A stretch of 37,479 nucleotides of DNA, taken from positions 1-37,479 of the forward strand of contig NZ_AHMM02000004.1 in NCBI RefSeq assembly GCF_000243675.2, read 5' to 3'. Below the pieces are notes generated by a model that was not told the origin of the DNA, did no database searches, and was given only the letters and a program-made list of their open reading frames with translations. A program made the translations under genes and the position numbers. Source of the stretch: Leptospira inadai serovar Lyme str. 10 (GTDB taxonomy: Bacteria > Spirochaetota > Leptospiria > Leptospirales > Leptospiraceae). Shown one piece after another: positions 37,052-37,479 of this stretch (the stretch's first letter is position 1; each line of letters begins with the position of its first letter).

Positions 37052-37234
37052 ATGGTAAAACATGTTGCGATACAATCCTATGGCTCTAGTGTTTCAATCT
37101 CAGGAGCAAGGCTTTTCGTTTCTATTAAAGGCGAACAAGAATTTGAAATTCCCTTAAACCGCTTAAAAAGCCTAAAAGTATCGGGTAGAGGGGCAATTAT
37201 AAGTTCGAATGCAATATCCGAATGCTCCAAAAGA
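37052..37234 (+). pseudogene. cas1: Cas1 N-terminal fragment (cut by IS256-family element)
   Basis: About 61 codons remain from ATG 37052 (a TTG at 37040 is in the same frame). The N-terminal beta domain of Cas1 is recognisable: HVAIQSYGSSVSISGARLFVSIKG, EFEIPLNRLKSLKVSGRGAIISSNAI, then SECSKR, where the normal protein would continue into the domain with the integrase active site. A TAG at 37235-37237 is supplied by the incoming element. Cas1 with Cas2 integrates new spacers. Its position directly after cas9, as in the II-B order cas9-cas1-cas2-cas4, supports both calls. The rest of the gene, and cas2/cas4, would lie beyond the IS256 element outside the window. Confidence 0.8.
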
Positions 37235-37479
37235 TAGTGTCCTTAAAGTTTCGCACAATTTAAATTTTAAGCAAGGCTCTGAATACCGTCAAGCCGTGAG
37301 CTTTGAAATTTTTAACTCTTTTAACTTCTCCATGTCAACATACTTTTTAGTTCCCCACTTAGTAGAGGCAACATGCCTTAACCTTGCAGTAGCTAACATG
37401 AGAGCGGACTTACCATCCGGAAAAGCTCCTACAACTTTCGTTCTTCTCTTGATCTCTTTGATGATCCGCTCTAAAGGAT
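37235..37479 (-). mobile_element. IS256-family insertion sequence, one end (continues beyond window)
   Basis: cas1 homology stops at about 37234 and a new sequence starts (TAGTGTCCTTAAAGTTTCGC), the likely terminal repeat. It is followed by the 3' end of a Mutator/IS256-type transposase gene on the minus strand. The other end and the target duplication are outside the window, so the border is approximate within a few bases. Confidence 0.8.
37289..37479 (-). CDS. IS256-family (Mutator type) transposase, C-terminal part
   Basis: Sixty-two residues before the stop are visible: PLERIIKEIKRRTKVVGAFP, then DGKSALMLATARLRHVAST, then KWGTKKYVDMEKLKELKI. The E-R-x-x-K-E-I-K-R-R-T-x-V-V-G-x-F-P block is the well-known C-terminal signature of IS256/Mutator transposases. 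The gene reads leftward into the end of the element and its 5' part lies outside the window. No damage is visible in the part present. Confidence 0.9.
   Translation of the reverse strand, partial: PLERIIKEIKRRTKVVGAFPDGKSALMLATARLRHVASTKWGTKKYVDMEKLKELKISKLTA

Noticed and set aside
29611..37479. CRISPR repeat-spacer array
   Set aside because: No regularly spaced 36-37 nt direct repeats are present on either side of cas9 within the window; the array, if any, lies beyond the IS256 element.

Overview
The window looks like chromosomal DNA of a spirochaete of the genus Leptospira. The evidence is many exported lipoproteins with loose spirochaetal lipoboxes, a large Gly/Asn/Tyr-rich protein of the Leptospira-only type annotated as TIGR04388 ('Lepto_longest'), TTG/GTG starts, and moderate G+C. 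Genus is inferred from gene content recalled from memory; no search was run. No rRNA, tRNA or CRISPR array was seen.

Region 1 (1-6715) is an accessory toxin-like locus. The 3' part of a TIGR04388-like gene ends in a Het-C/phospholipase-C-like domain and is followed by a lipoprotein. A second copy of the same carrier segment (about 2909-3924, nearly identical over about 1 kb) lacks its 5' part. It carries a different C-terminus, a class-3 lipase (GHSLGAG), followed by an ankyrin lipoprotein. A third scar of about 25 bp lies near 6690. The second copy and the scar begin next to the same CT-rich 21-bp repeat. The layout resembles 'orphan tip' cassettes of Rhs/CDI polymorphic toxins, here with two lipid-directed tips. 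Three apparent +1 frameshifts suggest decay, or possibly assembly errors.

Region 2 (6716-19357) is mostly chromosomal-type genes: an orphan ZAS-type anti-sigma-like protein; a marR-SDR pair with matching TATTTCGA-N2-TCGAAATA palindromes; a 7TM-SpoIIE phosphatase; an FGE-family exported protein; a lipoprotein; tandem DUF2147 genes; an M14 carboxypeptidase; an EamA transporter; and a translationally coupled ECF sigma / FecR / exported-protein operon.

Region 3 (19511-29610) has a five-gene operon with 4-nt overlaps or 1-nt gaps: beta-propeller lipoprotein, Met/His-rich outer-membrane protein, CXXCH lipoprotein, YceI and DUF5777. A Cys/His-rich exported protein lies upstream. A methyl-accepting chemotaxis protein, an AhpD-like protein and another lipoprotein follow.

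Region 4 (29620-37479) is A+T-richer and mobile-element-laden. After an IS3 orfA relic comes a subtype II-B (Francisella-like) cas9 cut in two by a complete 2300-bp IS66-family element. The 8-bp target duplication GATCGGTC is perfect. Removing the element and one duplication copy restores an uninterrupted 1472-codon Cas9 with all RuvC and HNH catalytic residues. The following cas1 is cut after about 60 codons by an IS256-family element that runs off the window. This is a class 2 CRISPR-Cas locus silenced by two transposon insertions rather than by point decay.
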